DNA of 64,000 nt from Diaporthe sp. PMI_573 (Eukaryota; Ascomycota; Sordariomycetes; Diaporthales; Diaporthaceae). Shown in pieces: positions 1 through 10,356 of this stretch (within the stretch, counting starts at the first letter, position 1; each line of letters starts with the position of its first letter). The DNA lies in assembly GCA_021399435.1 (NCBI GenBank), contig JAJTUP010000068.1, forward strand, positions 1-64,000, read 5' to 3'. A model generated the notes under the pieces. It was not told the DNA's origin. It was given only the letters and a program-made list of their open reading frames with translations, and searched no databases. A program made the translations under genes and the position numbers.

Positions 1-1265
1 TCTTGTATGAGGCGGGAAGATCGAGGACGTAACTGTGGCCCCTTTCCTCCAGAATCTCAAAAGGGCCTACGAACTGAGAGTCGAGGCGGGTGGTTGGAGT
101 CTGTGTCGAGAATCCCTTCTTCCGCAGGAAAACCTTATCGTGGATCTTAAAGTTCACCGGGCGACGTTTCTTGTTTGCCTGGGCCTTCTGTTTTTCCTGC
201 GTACTGGCGGCGGCCCGGCGGGCGAGTTCCTGCACTTCCTTGGTCTGTATGACTAGCTCAAGTGCCCTCTCGGCTGGTCCTGTTGTTGCCTCTGCCGTGC
301 TCGGGTCTAGAGACAGCGGGTTCCGTATATCCTTGCCTAGCATAACTTTCAGTGGCGACATGTCGATTGCGGAGTGCCATGACGAGTTGTGCGCGAAATC
401 AAGGGCTGGCAGGTGTACGCTCCAATCGTCTTGGTACTTGTTGATGTAGAACCGTAGCCGTTGATCCAGCTCCTGGTTTGTAAACCCGATCGTACCTTGA
501 GTTTGGGGGTGGTAGGCGCTCCCGTGCCGGTGTTTTGTTCCTGTCAGCTCATTTAGTTTGGCAAGAAAGGCTGAGACAAAAGGCCCGGCATTGTCACTGA
601 TCCACGTCGTCGGCACGCCTAGGAAGCGGTATAAATAGCGATAGTATCTTGTGGCCAGTGTCTCCGCGGTGTCGGTCTTCTTCCCGGAAGTGTGGCCAGG
701 AGTCTGCTCAGCTTACAAATGAAACCCCATACGTAGTCGTATCCAAATCGGTCCTTAGGCATTGCCTTGCCGTCAACAACAACATGTTCCCAGACTTCTC
801 CCGGTACTGGCAGCGGGTGAAGAAGGCCTGGTGTCTTGTCTCGAGGGATCTTGTTCCGCCGGCACTCATGACAGTTGCGGATATACTTGCGTACTGCCTG
901 CTTTAGCTGTGGCCAGTAGTATTCTCGTTCCAGCTTTTTGATAACCTTATTTTGACCTGGGTGAGTAAAGACCTTTGGGCTGTGTGCTTCTCGGATTAGG
1001 GCTGTCTGTAGATAGATACGGCCGTCTGTCGTCTTTTCAGGTACCCAGAGCCGTTGGTCTTTCATGCCGAGTCCCTGGGCCTGATTCTCTTGCTTGATGA
1101 GGTCAACCAGGTCTACTCCTTGGGGGATGTGGGTGTGGTCCACCAAGTTGGTTGCTGCAATGTCGTTTTCAACCTGTTCCTCATTTAGGATCCTCTTCTG
1201 AGATGACAGTCTTTCCCTAAGGATCAGGGTCATAGTCCTCTCCTCTTGCTCCCAGGCCTTAACAG
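1..1265 (-). pseudogene. Ty3/gypsy retrotransposon pol fragment (integrase), frameshifted
   Basis: Seen: on the minus strand the zinc-binding HHCC region of a gypsy integrase (an HPGQNK helix, then CHECRR) leads into the catalytic core with a VVVDG first aspartate. Around 675-690 the frame breaks by one base, and the rest of the core continues in another frame down to position 1, including WISDN (second Asp), AYHPQTQG and NQELDQ (catalytic Glu). Upstream the reading starts near an EERTMTL segment typical of the linker between RNase H and integrase. Known: gypsy integrases insert element DNA by DDE chemistry. Inferred: a dead element whose reverse transcriptase is missing upstream and whose tail lies outside the window. 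No LTR is visible. Confidence 0.85.
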
Positions 1266-2148
1266 TGGGCAGGTCAACTGTCTTCCGAGATAGGTCGATG
1301 CGTGCGGGTGTATGTGTGTGTATGGAAGGAAAGTAGATGCATGGGGTGCGCAATATAGTCGCTGAGGTCCGAACGATGCGCTGCAGCGCGACTTGGCTTG
1401 GATATGTCAATGGAGGTTGCGAGGACTCGGAAAGAAAAGGCTATCTCAGTGCGACACAGCACGTCAATATCATCGGGCTGCCACGACCCAAGAGCGCTGA
1501 GTGAGATTGTTAGACTTGAACGAAGAAAACAAAGAAGGGAAAAAAACTCAATAGGGAAAAAAGGGAGTGTTAATAGTAGCTCCGTATGACGGCAAGGATG
1601 GGTTTTCTAAAAAAAGAAAAAAAGCAATGCACTCAGCACTGCCTGCTCATTGATGAAGAGCGATCGGGTTAGATGGATGGGTGAATTATTATTGCATACA
1701 ACGCAACACCCTTCCCTGCCTAGCTTCATACGAATATCTTACCTAATTGCCATTTCCAGGGACATGGGGGAAGGTGGCTGGTTCCTTCGAATCTACTTCT
1801 TGAGCTGGCAGCACCAATGAAATAAAGGTGCTACTTGGGATTGACGCTGAAAGACGGCAGTCGGGCATGCCACGAAAGTCTGCATGGACATATCAAAAGT
1901 GAGTAGAGGCTCAATTGACGAGATCGGTACAATCTGATGTGGCCTATCTAGTTTTGCATCATCGACACCGACATGCTTGTATGCATGGAGCCACTTGTGA
2001 CAAGGGCAATAAGGGCTTGGTTCTGATTCAGCTAATAATTGACTATGGCACTTCTGAGGGCTCTGGTCTTCTGTCCTTCCTCTCCTTCTAGGAGGGTGAT
2101 TCGTCAGGTTTATATACACCTAGTCTGACATCCTTCAGACGTCCTTTT
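1266..2148. other. Intergenic stretch, no gene recognised
   Basis: Holds an A-rich patch around 1530-1615 and a short TG-rich patch near 1310. No reading frame resembles a known family, and no repeat boundary with the gypsy fragment could be placed. Confidence 0.5.
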
Positions 2149-2352
2149 TGTCAAATATTAGGGTGAAAATTGTATATTCTGTATTGTCTTTTTTTTCCCC
2201 TCTGTCTTGAGGTTTCAGGGCAAGCTTTATATACCCTTTCTCTTCTGTATAGAATCAGCTAGAAGCTGATTGCTAAGCCTCGTGGCAATAGGTGGCAATA
2301 GGTGGCAATAGGTGGCAACAGGTGGCAACTTTCGCCTCTGACGTATCTGACA
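2149..2352 (-). repeat. 3' LTR of copia copy 1 (204 bp)
   Basis: TG...CA-bounded LTR. Holds five tandem 10-bp units of the TTGCCACCTA type and a TATATAAAG box. It differs from the partner LTR at 7047-7241 by one 10-bp unit and by the G/A run (4 G and 8 A in a row here). Confidence 0.93.
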
Positions 2353-2429
2353 CACCCCCTCAGATTCAATGACTTCTCATTGAGTCTGAAGCCCTTCTTC
2401 GTCCTTCTGGAGCTTCTTCCTAACGTCTT

Positions 2430-5400
2430 CTAATCCAAGTTGATATAAAAAGCGGTTCCATTTTCCGGCTGAAGTGCTTTCGTCAGGCCATCTGCGACTA
2501 TGTCTGTTGATTTGACGTATTTGACTTGAATTTTCCCTCGTTGAACCTCCTGTCTGAGCCAGTGATTGTGGATATCAACATGCCGCAACTTGGTCCTCAA
2601 AGTAGCTATCTCAGCCGTCACGAGGTTGATAGTCTGAGTGTTATCGCAGTCAATCTGGATAGTCAAGTCATCCAGTTGAACTGTCAGCTCCTTGAGCAGT
2701 CGGCTCACAAAGAGAGATTCCTTAGCTGCCTGTGCTAGGGCTAGGAGCTCTGCTTCTGTTGTTGATGTTGTGACCGTGTCTTGTTTGCTGGCTCTCCATC
2801 CGATCAGTCCGTTGAACAGCTTGATGGTATATGCCTGCGAGCTCTTCCGATCAGTTGTGTTGTCGGCAAAAGAGGCATCGCTAGCAATGCTGAGACCGCC
2901 GGGCCCTCCGAAGGATAGGGCTAGGTTCTTTGTGTGTGTGAGGTAGTGGATGACGCGGTCAGCCGCTTCTTGGTGTATTTGACTTGGATTGGTGAGGAAT
3001 CTGGCCAATCTGGAGATGGCAAAGGCTATGTCGGGTCGGGTGTTGACTGCGATATAGAGGATTGATCCGATCTTGCGTTGGTATCGTTGAATTTCTGCTG
3101 GGGTTGCTAGCCCTGTTGCAGGCCGTAGCTCTAACTGAGTCATTGGTACTGTAGCTGTTCCTTTATTAGCTAGGTTTGCAATTTTCTCAATATAGGCTGC
3201 TTGGGATAGCCAGATCTTCCTCGCAGGTCGGTCCCGTATGACTTCCATTCCAAGGAACCATTGTACGGGGTTGCCGCCTGTTAGTTTGTATCTCAATTGG
3301 AGTTGTCTGATCAGGTCCTTAGCTTTGTTTTCTTGTGTTTTCCTGTAGGCCAGAATGACATCATCGACATATACGAAGAAGAGGATTCCTTCTTTTCTGA
3401 AGCAGCAAGGCTCGTGTGGAACTGGTTTGTAGCTCAGCTCTAAGAGGGTTCTAGAAAGCTCCTTCTGCCACAGTAAGGGGGAGACTCTCAGTCCGTATAG
3501 CGCTTTGTTGAGCTTTAGGATAGTTCCTGCCTTCTTATAGCCTGGAGGCATCTGCATGAAGATGTCTTGATCAATTGGGGCATGTACGAATGCGTTGACC
3601 ACATCGTATTGGACCATTTCTAGATCAAATTTTGCTGCAATAGCTATCAAGGTCCGAAAGGACCTTCCGGCTAAGGTAGCTGCGTATGTGTCTTGCAGCT
3701 TCCCTTTTGCTTGTTGGTCTCCTCGCACCACTAGCCGGGCCTTGCATTTCTGAAAGTAACCGTGTTTGTCTGTTTTATAGACGTACACCCACATACAGCC
3801 TAGGACCTGTTGATCAAATGCTCGAGGGTCCTTGGCTCGGATCTCAGTCCATGACCTCATTTCCTTATGGCTTTGAAGATGAATTTCTTCAGCCTTCTGG
3901 AAGAGGTTTTCCAATGGATGTCCTATGAGATCTTGATGCTTCATTGGTGCCGGAGGTAATGCACTTCTATGCACTTTTACCCCTTGACGGATCTTTCGTT
4001 CTGTTGAGATTTGCATAGGAGATTTGGTTCCAGCTAGAAAAGCTGCTTGCCATGTGATAGTTCTGTTCCCTTGTTCTGACACATTTTGAGGTAATTGTGC
4101 GAGTAGGGCAGATGGCGGTGTATCTGGAGGCGTGAGGAAGTCTTCGTATTCTGCCCTCTTTGCCTGTGAGATTTCGTCAATCGCCACTATGAGATGGTTC
4201 GGTGTGAGTTCATCTTCTTCTTCAGGAAAAGCCACCTCAATAGAGTCTTCAGCTTCTGGCTGATCAATTGGTTCGTCTGGTTGGAGGGATGCAATTCGTG
4301 CGATTTCTTCCAAGTCTGCCTCTAAGAGGTCATCCTTGAAGTTTTCCCAGTCTCCGTTACAGCCCTCGTCTTCATTAAAAATGACGTCTCGGGTGCTGAT
4401 TATCCGATTGATTGTCGGGATCCAGATCCTGTAGATATTCGAGGATCTATATCCAACTAGGAAGCCGATCCATCCTTTCGGTTTGAGCCGCATCTTGCGG
4501 TTGAGCTTTTGTTGTGCCTCAGGGGTCATGGCATAGGCTTTGCAACCAAATGCCCTTAGATGTGTTTGGTCAGGCTGTTTTACCGGTTGTGGAATTCCTC
4601 TGGCTCTGGCTATTGCAGTATGCAGTTGATCGTATGGTGTTTTCCAGCCTGATTTGTAATTTGGCGTTCGGTTATATAGATAAACTGCTGTTTTGCCGAT
4701 TTCTGGCCATAGCTGATGAGGGAGCTTAGAGCCTGTTCGCATGGCTCTTTCCTTATCTTTGATCACACCCCCTGAGCGCTCGGCGCCGCCGTTTTGGGCT
4801 TGGCTATACGGTGCCGAGGGCTCGATAACGATAGCTCTGTTCCGTATGGAGTTTCCGACTTGTGGTTTGACCTCTGTGATCTCATTGTCGCATTCGATGA
4901 CTCTGACCTTAATGTTATGTTGAACTTCTAGGTGTTCGAAGAAGGATTTGAAGACTGTGATAATAGCCTCTGTTGTCCGAGATGTGAGGTAATAATCCCA
5001 AATGTATCCCGTTGATCGGCAGGTAAGCAACATCTGCGAGGTATAGCCACCTATCCCTTCTTCATAGTCATGGAAATCGACAGCGATGCGTTCGCCGGCT
5101 CTCTGGCCAGACTGCCTTGGAGCCCGTCTGACTTGTCTCTTGATCTTTGATAGGCCACAGGCGTCACATTCGACTGTTGTTGGTCCTCGAATTCGCACCC
5201 CCTGAGATGCTGAGACGAGGTGTTCAAGAGCTTGCGGTCCCGGATGCCCTAGGCGGTTGTGCCAGCGGATGGCTTCTCCCGCTAAAGGAGCCCTCTTAGT
5301 GTGAGAGGTGAACTTGTGGGCTGCCCAAACCGCCGGGGTCATCTCTGCCGGTTGGTATTCAATGACGTATTGACCGTATAGGTCCTTGATCGGGCAGGCG

Positions 5401-5771
5401 ATTGTCTGATCGGAATGACGGAGGGTCGTTGGATCACGTCTGTTATCCCAATAGAGTCCTTTCTTCCGTAGCTGACGTAAGGAGACTAGAGTTGTGAGGA
5501 GTCGGGGACAGTAGGCTACATCTTCAAGCAACAGGGCTCGAGTTCTTGTCAGCCTGACTATCATTGTTCCATATCCCAAAATTGGTAACTTTCGGTCACC
5601 TGACCAGATGAAGTCGCCTGGAAGGGCCGGCTGGAGATCAGCTAGTCGATTGGGGTCATTTGTGATTGAGATCGTTGTTCCGGGGTCTAGGATTTGAGAT
5701 TTTCGTAAGGGATAGTTATCGCTTTGAACGGCAAATGCGGCGTTGACTTTAGCGATAAGCCGCCCATAGAG
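2430..5771 (-). pseudogene. Copia Pol polyprotein, copy 1 (C-terminal frameshift)
   Basis: Role: protease, integrase, reverse transcriptase and RNase H of a Ty1/copia element. The frame is open directly after the gag UGA. Domains follow the copia order: a protease-like DPGT motif soon after the stop, GAG-pre-integrase zinc region (WHNRLGHPG, CDACG), integrase core with ECDNE and GGAERS, RVT_2 reverse transcriptase with YVDDV, and RNase H starting at ASDASFAD and ending near DGLTKAL. Odd: compared with copy 2 one base is missing at about 2470, so the last ~25 residues are replaced by an unrelated tail ending at 2430. The rest of the protein reads the same as copy 2, so the lesion is very young. 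The catalytic domains themselves are intact. Confidence 0.88.
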
Positions 5772-6986
5772 TCATTGGTCAGAGGTGTCTTCGATGGCTT
5801 GTTTTGGCGAGATCTTGGACTTCTTCTGAGTGAGAGCTTTCACTTGTGCCTGTAGGTCTAAGTCTTCTTCGAGGGCTTCCTTTACCTTTGTCTGAAATTT
5901 TTCTCGAGGCCTAAACCCTCTCCAAGCTATGTTTGGAAAAACATAGAAGCATTTCTTAAGGACATGGGGTAGGCCGCATGCCGGGCATTTATCCTGTTCT
6001 TCAGGAGGCCTCTGGCGCTTCGTCCTTTGCCCTTCCTTCTTCAGAGAACGGTACTGACCTTCAATGATGCGAGCGTCCTCTGGTTCATCATCCTGGGGGT
6101 CCTCCCCAGCAAAGCTCGCAGAGAATGCACCTTGGGAGAAATTTCCCGTGCGACCTGGGCCCCGTAAGGCCTCTGCATTTTTGAGCTTATTCCGGAAGGC
6201 GTTCGCTAGATCTCGATAGATAAGAGATTCATCTTGGATCAGGTTTTGTTGGCTAATTTCATAGGCTGCCGTCCAGGCAGGGAGAAGGTGTGAAGAGACG
6301 TTAAGAAAGTCATATGCCCAGGAGCTGCAAAAGAGGGTCTCAGGGACCTTTTGTTGCTGTCCTTTAGCCAAGGCTTCCTCCCACTCTTCTAACCATTTGA
6401 GTGCTTGAGTTGCGGTCTTTGGAGGTGTTTTCATGAGGGTCAAGTATGTGTTTCGAGCATCTCGTGTTTCGTCTGCTTCCGACCTCCCGCACCGGGCACG
6501 GAGATTGTAGTGCCATTCGTAGATCGACTTGCGCGGCTGACAACAGGTCCGGATGTAACTAGGAGAGACAGTTCGGATAATCCAATCTTGGAGGGTTCTT
6601 AGAGACTTCCTCTGTCTTTCTGATGACTTTTCTTGAAGCTGATAGAAAGAGAGGTCCTGTTGGAAGCTCTTCTGACCTTGGTCAGTTAGGTCAGATAGAG
6701 ACCATGTTCCATTGGTTGTCTCCTGTATTTCATCTGAATTGGTCCCTTCAGTCTCAGGTGTTTCTGATCGAATGGTCCGTTGTGCTGCTGTTGTCTTGGT
6801 GTATTTGCGTCTTCTGATATCTGGGAAGGCCGGTTCCTCTTCAAGGAAAATCTTTCTTTTGAGGTGCTGTTGCAGACCTAAAAGGTCAACCTGAAGAAGG
6901 AATTCGTGCTCCCAGTCCGGGAAGTCCCCAGGTTTTATAAGAGTGGCCGTAAGACCTTCTTTCTGGGATTTTCTATGCAGCATCAT
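5772..6986 (-). CDS. Copia Gag protein, copy 1
   Basis: Structural capsid/nucleocapsid protein of the element. The first ATG in the open frame is at 6986 (MMLHRKSQ); the open frame extends back into the LTR without an earlier ATG. About 404 residues, acidic and glutamine-rich, with a C-terminal zinc knuckle CPACGLPHVLKKC (CX2CX3HX4C). It ends in a UGA at 5772-5774; the pol frame continues in the same register with no other stop, so Pol is probably made by readthrough. The protein reads the same as the copy 2 Gag. Confidence 0.88.
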   Translation of the reverse strand: MMLHRKSQKEGLTATLIKPGDFPDWEHEFLLQVDLLGLQQHLKRKIFLEEEPAFPDIRRRKYTKTTAAQRTIRSETPETEGTNSDEIQETTNGTWSLSDLTDQGQKSFQQDLSFYQLQEKSSERQRKSLRTLQDWIIRTVSPSYIRTCCQPRKSIYEWHYNLRARCGRSEADETRDARNTYLTLMKTPPKTATQALKWLEEWEEALAKGQQQKVPETLFCSSWAYDFLNVSSHLLPAWTAAYEISQQNLIQDESLIYRDLANAFRNKLKNAEALRGPGRTGNFSQGAFSASFAGEDPQDDEPEDARIIEGQYRSLKKEGQRTKRQRPPEEQDKCPACGLPHVLKKCFYVFPNIAWRGFRPREKFQTKVKEALEEDLDLQAQVKALTQKKSKISPKQAIEDTSDQ

Positions 6987-7046
6987 AGATAAGATAGGGG
7001 GATTCTCAAAGATATTAAAATGGGTTGAGGCAGTGAGACTCTTAAT

Positions 7047-7241
7047 TGTCAAATATTAGGGTGAAAATTGTATATTCTGTATTGTCTTTTTTTGCCCCCT
7101 CTGTCTTGAGGTTTCAGGGCAAGCTTTATATACCCTTTCTCTTCTGTATAGAATCAGCTAGAAGCTGATTGCTAAGCCTCGTGGCAATAGGTGGCAATAG
7201 GTGGCAACAGGTGGCAACTTTCGCCTCTGACGTATCTGACA
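7047..7241 (-). repeat. 5' LTR of copia copy 1 (195 bp)
   Basis: TG...CA-bounded LTR with four 10-bp TTGCCACCTA-type units, one fewer than its partner at 2149-2352 and the copy 2 LTRs. Lies 172 bp from the stop codon of the LOV gene. Confidence 0.93.
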
Positions 7242-7413
7242 GATTGGCCCTGGTGTGAAGACGCGTCTCGGCCTGATTTTCGATCAGCAGCCACTAGTGC
7301 GGCTCCCATTTCAAGTCTCAATTGGGGTATGACTCATGAGCGCATGTTCGATTCTCTGGCATCGTATGTAAGTGGCCCGATCCCTGCCCCGTACGACGAG
7401 TACCTGCGTTGGC

Positions 7414-8184
7414 TCAATCCATTGCAGTCGCCGAGCTCTTACCGGGCAAATTCCATTGGCGTGGTCGGCTCAGATGTCGACAGATCATGGGTACTCTCCG
7501 TATCGATCGGAGACACAGGTGTGCTGCCGCGTGAAGGGTGTCGGAAGCCCTTGAAGAACCTTTTAGGGGGGTCTGGGGTAGATATTTGGCGTCTCTATCC
7601 CGAGCGGGTCGCCGTTCCTTGCTGAACGCATTGCACCATGATCCGCGGTCCTCGTGCTCATCGGGAGTCGTTAGCTTGCGGTCTCTCAACGGTGGGTTGT
7701 AGGCCAGGAAACCGGCCACGCTTTCCTGCGACTCAAGGACTTCTGTTACGTCCACTTGGCCGCCGAGGTGGTAGCGAACCTGACCGTCCAGCCCCATCAG
7801 GTGCGCCGTGACCAGGAGGTTCCAGAAGACGCGCCTATCTTTACGGTAATTCAACAGCAGTTCGGACCACTCCTGGTTCTTGTTGATGGTGTCCCTAGTG
7901 CGGTCCACGCCGCCTGCCCTGGTTCCCGGCCCCTGGAGAAAACGGCAGTTCCTGTCGACAAGCTCGTCATGGTTGTATCCGGTGAGACCGGCCAGGCCAT
8001 CTGATACGAATACGATTGGAGAGTCGGCTTGATATGAGTCAGTAATATAGAAAGAGTCACCAAATCCGGAGCAAATCTGGCTGGGCGAGTAACCTGGCCC
8101 GATGGTCTGCAGGCCGAGGGATAGCTGATGAGGTCCAATCTCCGACATTGTTTGAACAGGAAAACGCCATGACGCTGATGGCAT
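7414..8184 (-). CDS. LOV-domain blue-light photoreceptor, probably C-terminally shortened
   Basis: A 256-residue protein whose residues ~45-150 form a LOV (PAS) domain that binds flavin and senses blue light. The photoactive cysteine is Cys80 in RNCRFLQGPG. The flavin contacts Asn112, Asn122 and Gln143 are present at +32, +42 and +63 from the cysteine, exactly the spacing of plant phototropin LOV2, so the domain should be photochemically competent. The N-terminal PGYSPSQICSGFGDSF stretch resembles fungal LOV proteins of the RGS-LOV / short-LOV kind. After residue ~160 the sequence is low-complexity and ends abruptly 172 bp from the LTR of copia copy 1, so the C-terminus may have been lost at that rearrangement. 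The start at 8184 (MPSASW) is the first in-frame Met before the conserved part; an upstream exon cannot be excluded. Confidence 0.75.
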   Translation of the reverse strand: MPSASWRFPVQTMSEIGPHQLSLGLQTIGPGYSPSQICSGFGDSFYITDSYQADSPIVFVSDGLAGLTGYNHDELVDRNCRFLQGPGTRAGGVDRTRDTINKNQEWSELLLNYRKDRRVFWNLLVTAHLMGLDGQVRYHLGGQVDVTEVLESQESVAGFLAYNPPLRDRKLTTPDEHEDRGSWCNAFSKERRPARDRDAKYLPQTPLKGSSRASDTLHAAAHLCLRSIRRVPMICRHLSRPRQWNLPGKSSATAMD

Positions 8185-8724
8185 CTGTGCACGATGTATG
8201 CCTGGCGATATTCGAAGAGAAACTTAGTCTTGAATATACCCTTTGAGTAAAGTTATTTTGAAATTTCATACAACTACTTCAGTCGCTAACAGGAGTAGGG
8301 TATCTACATGGGCCGCATCTGCTTTCTATAACTTGCTCCGTAGTTTTGGAAGTGTCGGCATGGTAGCACACCATGTACCCCGGGCAGCTGAGGCAGCACA
8401 CTGTACAGAGACTTTCGAAGCTTCTCACGCATTGTGTCATTCTTTTTGGCATTTCTAGTAGGTCCGGGTGGCCTTCTCTATACTTCAGCCAGGCCCCATC
8501 TGAAATAGAGGTGAAGCCGCCTGCACTTCCCAGATCACTTTTTCCGCGTAACGAAGTTGAAATTCCAGAAACAACGGCTCGACAAAGAACTGAGCGAACC
8601 GATCAAGAGCTTCTCTCATCTCCAAATGCGAGCTTATTCTGATCCCTCATCATCGTTCAAAGTGTTTAGGGGTCTTTCTGGCCGCTTTCCGTTAAGTCCT
8701 TCGTAAACTTATACCTGTCTCTAC
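8185..8724. other. Intergenic region upstream of the LOV gene
   Basis: No gene recognised. It would hold the LOV gene promoter (read leftwards) and the 3' end of the hypothetical gene at 8725-9522. Confidence 0.4.
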
Positions 8725-9522
8725 CTACTCTTTCAAATGATAACATAGACTTGTCACGAAACTAGCGGCCTGTCGTCCTGCGTCTGGTCCGAGAAAGACG
8801 GCGGTGCAGTCAGACCAAGGCTGGGGAGTCCACGTCTTTGCAGATTGAGTGCCCAAGCCGGCGCAGGAGTCGTCCAACTGGGCTTTATACGGCGATGGTC
8901 CTATGTGGGTGACTGGAGGTTCATGGACGTCTTGTGAGTGCGAACTTGGTGGGAGATTCCTTAGCAACGGAATCGCCTTGTCGCTTGCAGGTACAAACCT
9001 CGCTCCTTCGACTCGCAGGGTCGGAGGTCTCTTTGCCACGGCGTGACCTACTGTGTCCTTGACGCTGCGTGCAGCTGCTGCTTGCAGCGCTCCGTCATCC
9101 TGGAGCGTGCCAGGTACCGGGTCTGCTGAGTTTGATTCAGAAATGGCACTAGGTGGTGTTGGAGGCCTTGCGTCCCTGGCAGCTCCGACGCCTAGGGCTT
9201 CTTCGCAGACTTGCTGAAGTTCGACCAAAAATGTTTCAACTTTCTTCGGAGAAAGAGTTTTTTTATACAGCACAAGTAGCACACACGCCTCGACGTCGTC
9301 TGGGCGCGGATTCGCAGCCTGGATGGCGTTGGTGACCAGAATTCGCTGTAAATCGGTCATTCTCTGACCCGGGGCCACCGGACCCTGCGCACCACTGCCC
9401 AGTGCCGCAGGCCGGGGTACACCTAGGTGTAGACAGTTGAGCGATTGTGTGTTGCCAGTCTCAGGCACGAGGTTTTTTGGGGCCGTGTTGCCTGCGGGTG
9501 TGTTTCTCATATTGCTCTGCAA
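8725..9522 (-). CDS. Hypothetical protein
   Basis: A 265-residue frame from an ATG at 9522 (another Met at residue 5). I do not recognise the family. What can be seen: a proline/alanine-rich N-terminus, one segment that looks folded (about residues 55-110, beginning MTDLQRILVTNAIQ and containing VLLVLYKKTLSPKKVE, alternating hydrophobic residues as in helices), then a low-complexity Pro/Ser/Ala region. No signal peptide or membrane segment. It lies divergently from the HSF gene at 10357, with ~830 bp between starts. It could be a real lineage-specific gene or a long chance frame in GC-rich DNA. Confidence 0.45.
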   Translation of the reverse strand: MQSNMRNTPAGNTAPKNLVPETGNTQSLNCLHLGVPRPAALGSGAQGPVAPGQRMTDLQRILVTNAIQAANPRPDDVEACVLLVLYKKTLSPKKVETFLVELQQVCEEALGVGAARDARPPTPPSAISESNSADPVPGTLQDDGALQAAAARSVKDTVGHAVAKRPPTLRVEGARFVPASDKAIPLLRNLPPSSHSQDVHEPPVTHIGPSPYKAQLDDSCAGLGTQSAKTWTPQPWSDCTAVFLGPDAGRQAASFVTSLCYHLKE

Positions 9523-10356
9523 CGTCGGAAGACTGTGGGCCTAAAACTTATTTGGGTGAGGAGAAATAACGGTAGTCATTCATGTAGTGATACTTCTGAA
9601 GCTGTAAACGGGGAAGACACACCTGGTCCTCAGTTGATTCTGCAATGTTCTTACCGATTTATACTGTGACAAAACAGGGGCTAACTTTGGTCCGAGAGAG
9701 GTTGCCGAACGTGTCCCCTACCTGTCGCTAGCCGTGTTGCGTTACACAACCCCTCCTGCTGCCTGCTAAGAATGTACCATGCGGTCTATTGTTCCGAGAG
9801 CCACAGCCGAAGAGCGGAATATACTCGTGGACAGACGATTCTCAGGCCAGAGCCTACAAGATGTTTCTATCCAGCTTATGGATGCACGGCCCTGCGCTTC
9901 AGGCGTTCACCAAAAAACTCCTGCAGGACTATTCGAGGCACACGCGTCCCTTTATTAATTCTTGTCGCGGTTCTCGGCACTTTCACGACTAGGTCGCCCT
10001 AACTAGCTGCAAGTTTGCATCGGGCTGCGAAAAGCTGGTGCTCGGGGCCTTTTGCATGGTAGGTACTAAGTAGGTTTCGGCTTATCATGGCAGGGCTTTA
10101 GCAGCGTGGAGAGCCTTGGGGGGTTTGGGGGGGGGGGGTTGAAATGGTTGACAGCTATATCAATCTCTCGTCCTCCATGTAATCTCTGCGTGTACTTCGT
10201 ACCATACATCCCATCCTTCACCACAACTACATACTAATCTCCGAAAGAGTTCATCTCCAGCTATCAAAAGTAGGACCGCTTCGATGCTTCCTCCCTTTCC
10301 CTCACGCTAACTGCCAACCTCTGCTTTTGAAGCTCAGCCGCGTCCTTGATTACAAT
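9523..10356. other. Divergent promoter region upstream of the HSF-type gene
   Basis: No gene recognised. Contains a run of ten G at about 10129-10138 and a CT-rich leader near 10280-10325 just before the HSF start, as often seen before fungal start codons. Confidence 0.4.

Larger units (their letters stand above)
2149..7241 (-). mobile_element. Ty1/copia LTR retrotransposon, copy 1
   Basis: Complete element on the minus strand: two LTRs beginning TGTCAGATAC and ending ATTTGACA, gag then pol in copia order (protease, integrase, reverse transcriptase, RNase H), and a polypurine tract (gagggggtg on the minus strand) beside the 3' LTR. It is close to copy 2 at 28981-34087 but carries one frameshift near the end of pol and LTRs of unequal length (204 and 195 bp). 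The 5 bases outside the two ends differ (ctttt on the left, gattg on the right), so there is no target-site duplication; this fits recombination with another copy. Confidence 0.93.

Noticed and set aside
35..449. Plus-strand frames of 73 and 119 codons at the left edge
   Set aside because: They are the antisense of the gypsy integrase core on the minus strand, which carries recognisable catalytic motifs.
1793..2119. 108-codon minus-strand frame before the copia 3' LTR
   Set aside because: No family resemblance and biased low-information composition; treated as chance.
7191..7625. 144-codon plus-strand frame spanning the LTR and LOV gene end
   Set aside because: Starts inside the LTR and is antisense to the LOV gene.
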